Assembly (NCBI GenBank): GCA_903842855.1
Contig: CAIMNT010000010.1
Coordinates: 1-6,883, forward strand
Direction of reading: 5' to 3'
Source: an uncultured Actinomycetes bacterium
GTDB taxonomy: Bacteria; Actinomycetota; Actinomycetes; Nanopelagicales; Nanopelagicaceae
Length of the DNA stretch: 6,883 bases
Shown here: one piece after another, positions 5,666 to 6,883 of the stretch
How positions within the stretch are numbered: the first letter of the stretch is position 1
Layout: each line of letters begins with the position of its first letter
Position numbers and translations under genes: made by a program
Notes under the pieces: model-generated
Seen by the model: only the letters and a program-made list of their open reading frames with translations
Told to the model about the DNA's origin: nothing
Databases searched by the model: none

Positions 5666-6799
5666 ATGGCGCTCAAGAAACCCAGGTTCTCGTTCGGTAA
5701 TAAAGCCAGCGAAGAGGTTGTTGATGTGACTCCCGCCTCAATGGGTGTTCGAGGGGTCCCTGTAGACCGGGGCCATCCCTTCTACTTTGGATTCCTAGCC
5801 GCCGCAGGTGCAGTCATCGCCATCACCATGCTCAAAGCGCTAGCCAGCGCCAGCCAAGTCTTCGTTCTGATCATCATCTCCCTCTTTCTCGCGGCGGGGC
5901 TTAACCCCTCGGTTGAATTCTTCCGCAGGCGGGGGCTGAAGCGACCACAAGCGGTCCTAGCCGTGGTCTTCATTGTGCTGATCTTTGTTGGCATCTTTGC
6001 CGCAGTTGTCATCCCCCCGGCCGTTACTCAGGTAAATAATCTTTTCAAGAACGCACCTAAGATTCTGCAGGAACTTAAATCCAATACGTATATTGGCAAT
6101 CTCAACAAGCACTACGGAATTATTGATTCCTTGCAAGCTAAATTCAACGCATCACTTCACAATGGTCAATACGTGATCTCGGCATTCGGTGGAGTTATCG
6201 GCGTAGGCAAAGCCGTGGTCTCTGGTGCGGTAGCAACCCTGACCGTTCTCATTTTGACTCTCTACTTCTTAGCCTCGCTACCAAGTGTCACTGGTGTTGC
6301 CTATCGATTTGTACCTGCATCTCGTCGCGATCGGGTCTCAAAAATTACAGATGCCATCATCATTCGTATCGGTGGATTTGTGAGCGGGCAAGCAACTGTT
6401 GCATTTATAGCATCCATCTTCGGATTGATTCTGGCTCTCTCGCTAAGCCTTCCCTATCCATCGGCAATTGCAGTACTGGTCTTTGTATGCGGAGCGATCC
6501 CACTTATTGGGCACATCTTGGGAATCACGGCGGTCACCCTGATCGCATTGAGCAAGAGTCCGACTGATGCGATCATCACGCTGCTGGTGTACCTCGCGTA
6601 CATCCAGATTGAAAATTACTTGATCATGCCGCGCATTATGCGTCGATCACTCTCAATCCCCGGCGTTGTCACAATCATCGCTGCGCTCATTGGAGTTAGC
6701 TTGCTGGGAATTGTCGGTGGAATATTGGCGGTGCCTATCGCTGCCGCAGTATTACTCATTATCGATGAAGTCGTTTACCCGAAGGCCGATATCTCTTAA
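5666..6799 (+). CDS. AI-2E/PerM (UPF0118) family membrane protein
   Basis: This is a 377-residue polytopic inner-membrane protein of normal family length. A cytoplasmic N-terminal tail of about 35 residues is followed by two hydrophobic segments (about 40-80), a third at 95-118 ending in VVIPPAV, then the family's large amphipathic region (about 120-175, TQVNNLFKNAPKILQEL). Further membrane segments are at about 180-205 (ending LYFLASLP), 240-262, 265-295, 300-315 and 332-366. Family signatures are GFVSGQATVAFI (237-248), AIPLIGHILG (277-286) and QIENYLIMPRIM (314-325). Family members have been linked to autoinducer-2 export (TqsA), permease-like roles (PerM) and Na+/H+ exchange, so the substrate cannot be given from sequence. 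The ATG has no Shine-Dalgarno sequence and is probably leaderless. The gene diverges from the DUF4032 operon and is followed by a probable terminator. The family call is firm. Confidence 0.93.
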   Translation: MALKKPRFSFGNKASEEVVDVTPASMGVRGVPVDRGHPFYFGFLAAAGAVIAITMLKALASASQVFVLIIISLFLAAGLNPSVEFFRRRGLKRPQAVLAVVFIVLIFVGIFAAVVIPPAVTQVNNLFKNAPKILQELKSNTYIGNLNKHYGIIDSLQAKFNASLHNGQYVISAFGGVIGVGKAVVSGAVATLTVLILTLYFLASLPSVTGVAYRFVPASRRDRVSKITDAIIIRIGGFVSGQATVAFIASIFGLILALSLSLPYPSAIAVLVFVCGAIPLIGHILGITAVTLIALSKSPTDAIITLLVYLAYIQIENYLIMPRIMRRSLSIPGVVTIIAALIGVSLLGIVGGILAVPIAAAVLLIIDEVVYPKADIS

Positions 6800-6832
6800 T
6801 CAACACTTAACCTCACCTAAGCGTGATTTTTT
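6800..6832 (+). terminator. Probable intrinsic terminator after the PerM-family gene
   Basis: TCAACACTTA (6800-6809) can fold onto TAAGCGTGA (6818-6826) with one bulged A and one A-C mismatch (eight pairs) around the loop ACCTCACC. Six T follow at once (6827-6832). The stem is imperfect, but the position directly after the TAA stop and the T run support it. Confidence 0.5.
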
Positions 6833-6883
6833 CTCAAATCGGTGGCACTAGGAAATGAATCCCAAAGTAACTGCCACTCCCCC
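6833..6883. other. Short non-coding end of window with an inverted repeat
   Basis: No gene is recognisable here. GTGGCA (6842-6847) and TGCCAC (6872-6877) form a six-base inverted repeat around 24 bases. The stretch is too short and is cut by the window edge, so it could be a regulatory site, the edge of a downstream gene's leader, or chance. Confidence 0.3.

Noticed and set aside
6833..6883. A tRNA or other RNA gene on the minus strand (GGGATTCATTTCC and a CCACC end resemble a T-arm and acceptor)
   Set aside because: The T-loop consensus TTCRANY is not met and no matching acceptor or anticodon stem can be formed in the bases present.

Overview
The window holds five protein genes and almost no non-coding DNA. 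By eye it is close to half G+C. It looks like chromosomal DNA of an actinobacterium. The signs are a homodimeric-type pyruvate dehydrogenase E1 (AceE), a DUF4032 protein with a kinase-like N-terminus, an actinobacterial-type thioredoxin/TPR protein without redox cysteines, frequent TTG/GTG starts, and a membrane-protein gene placed as if leaderless. The moderate G+C and very tight packing would suit a streamlined aquatic lineage such as the Nanopelagicales (acI), but that placement is inference. I see no mobile element, CRISPR array, tRNA or rRNA.

Layout: (1) Positions 2-2302 (+) carry the 3' five-sixths of aceE, cut by the left edge. (2) Three minus-strand genes follow, read from right to left and overlapping end to start: a DUF4032/kinase-like protein (5638-4394), a YbbN/CnoX-like thioredoxin-TPR protein (4410-3517) and an MFS transporter (3520-2306). 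The transporter converges on aceE with only 3 bases between the stop codons, and a clear intrinsic terminator for aceE lies inside the antisense 3' end of the transporter gene. (3) An AI-2E/PerM-family membrane protein (5666-6799, +) diverges from the DUF4032 gene. The space between them carries overlapping -10 elements on the two strands. (4) Positions 6800-6883 are non-coding as far as I can see, with a probable terminator.

How the genes relate: aceE is central carbon metabolism and has no visible functional tie to its neighbours. The three minus-strand genes are almost certainly co-transcribed and translationally coupled. They would join a putative small-molecule, lipid or protein kinase of unknown substrate, a chaperone/holdase-like protein and a transporter. 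The shared promoter region with the PerM-family gene suggests linked expression. The kinase-like/Trx-TPR/MFS operon is the least explained part of the window and the best candidate for an uncharacterised system. The sequence alone does not show what it does.
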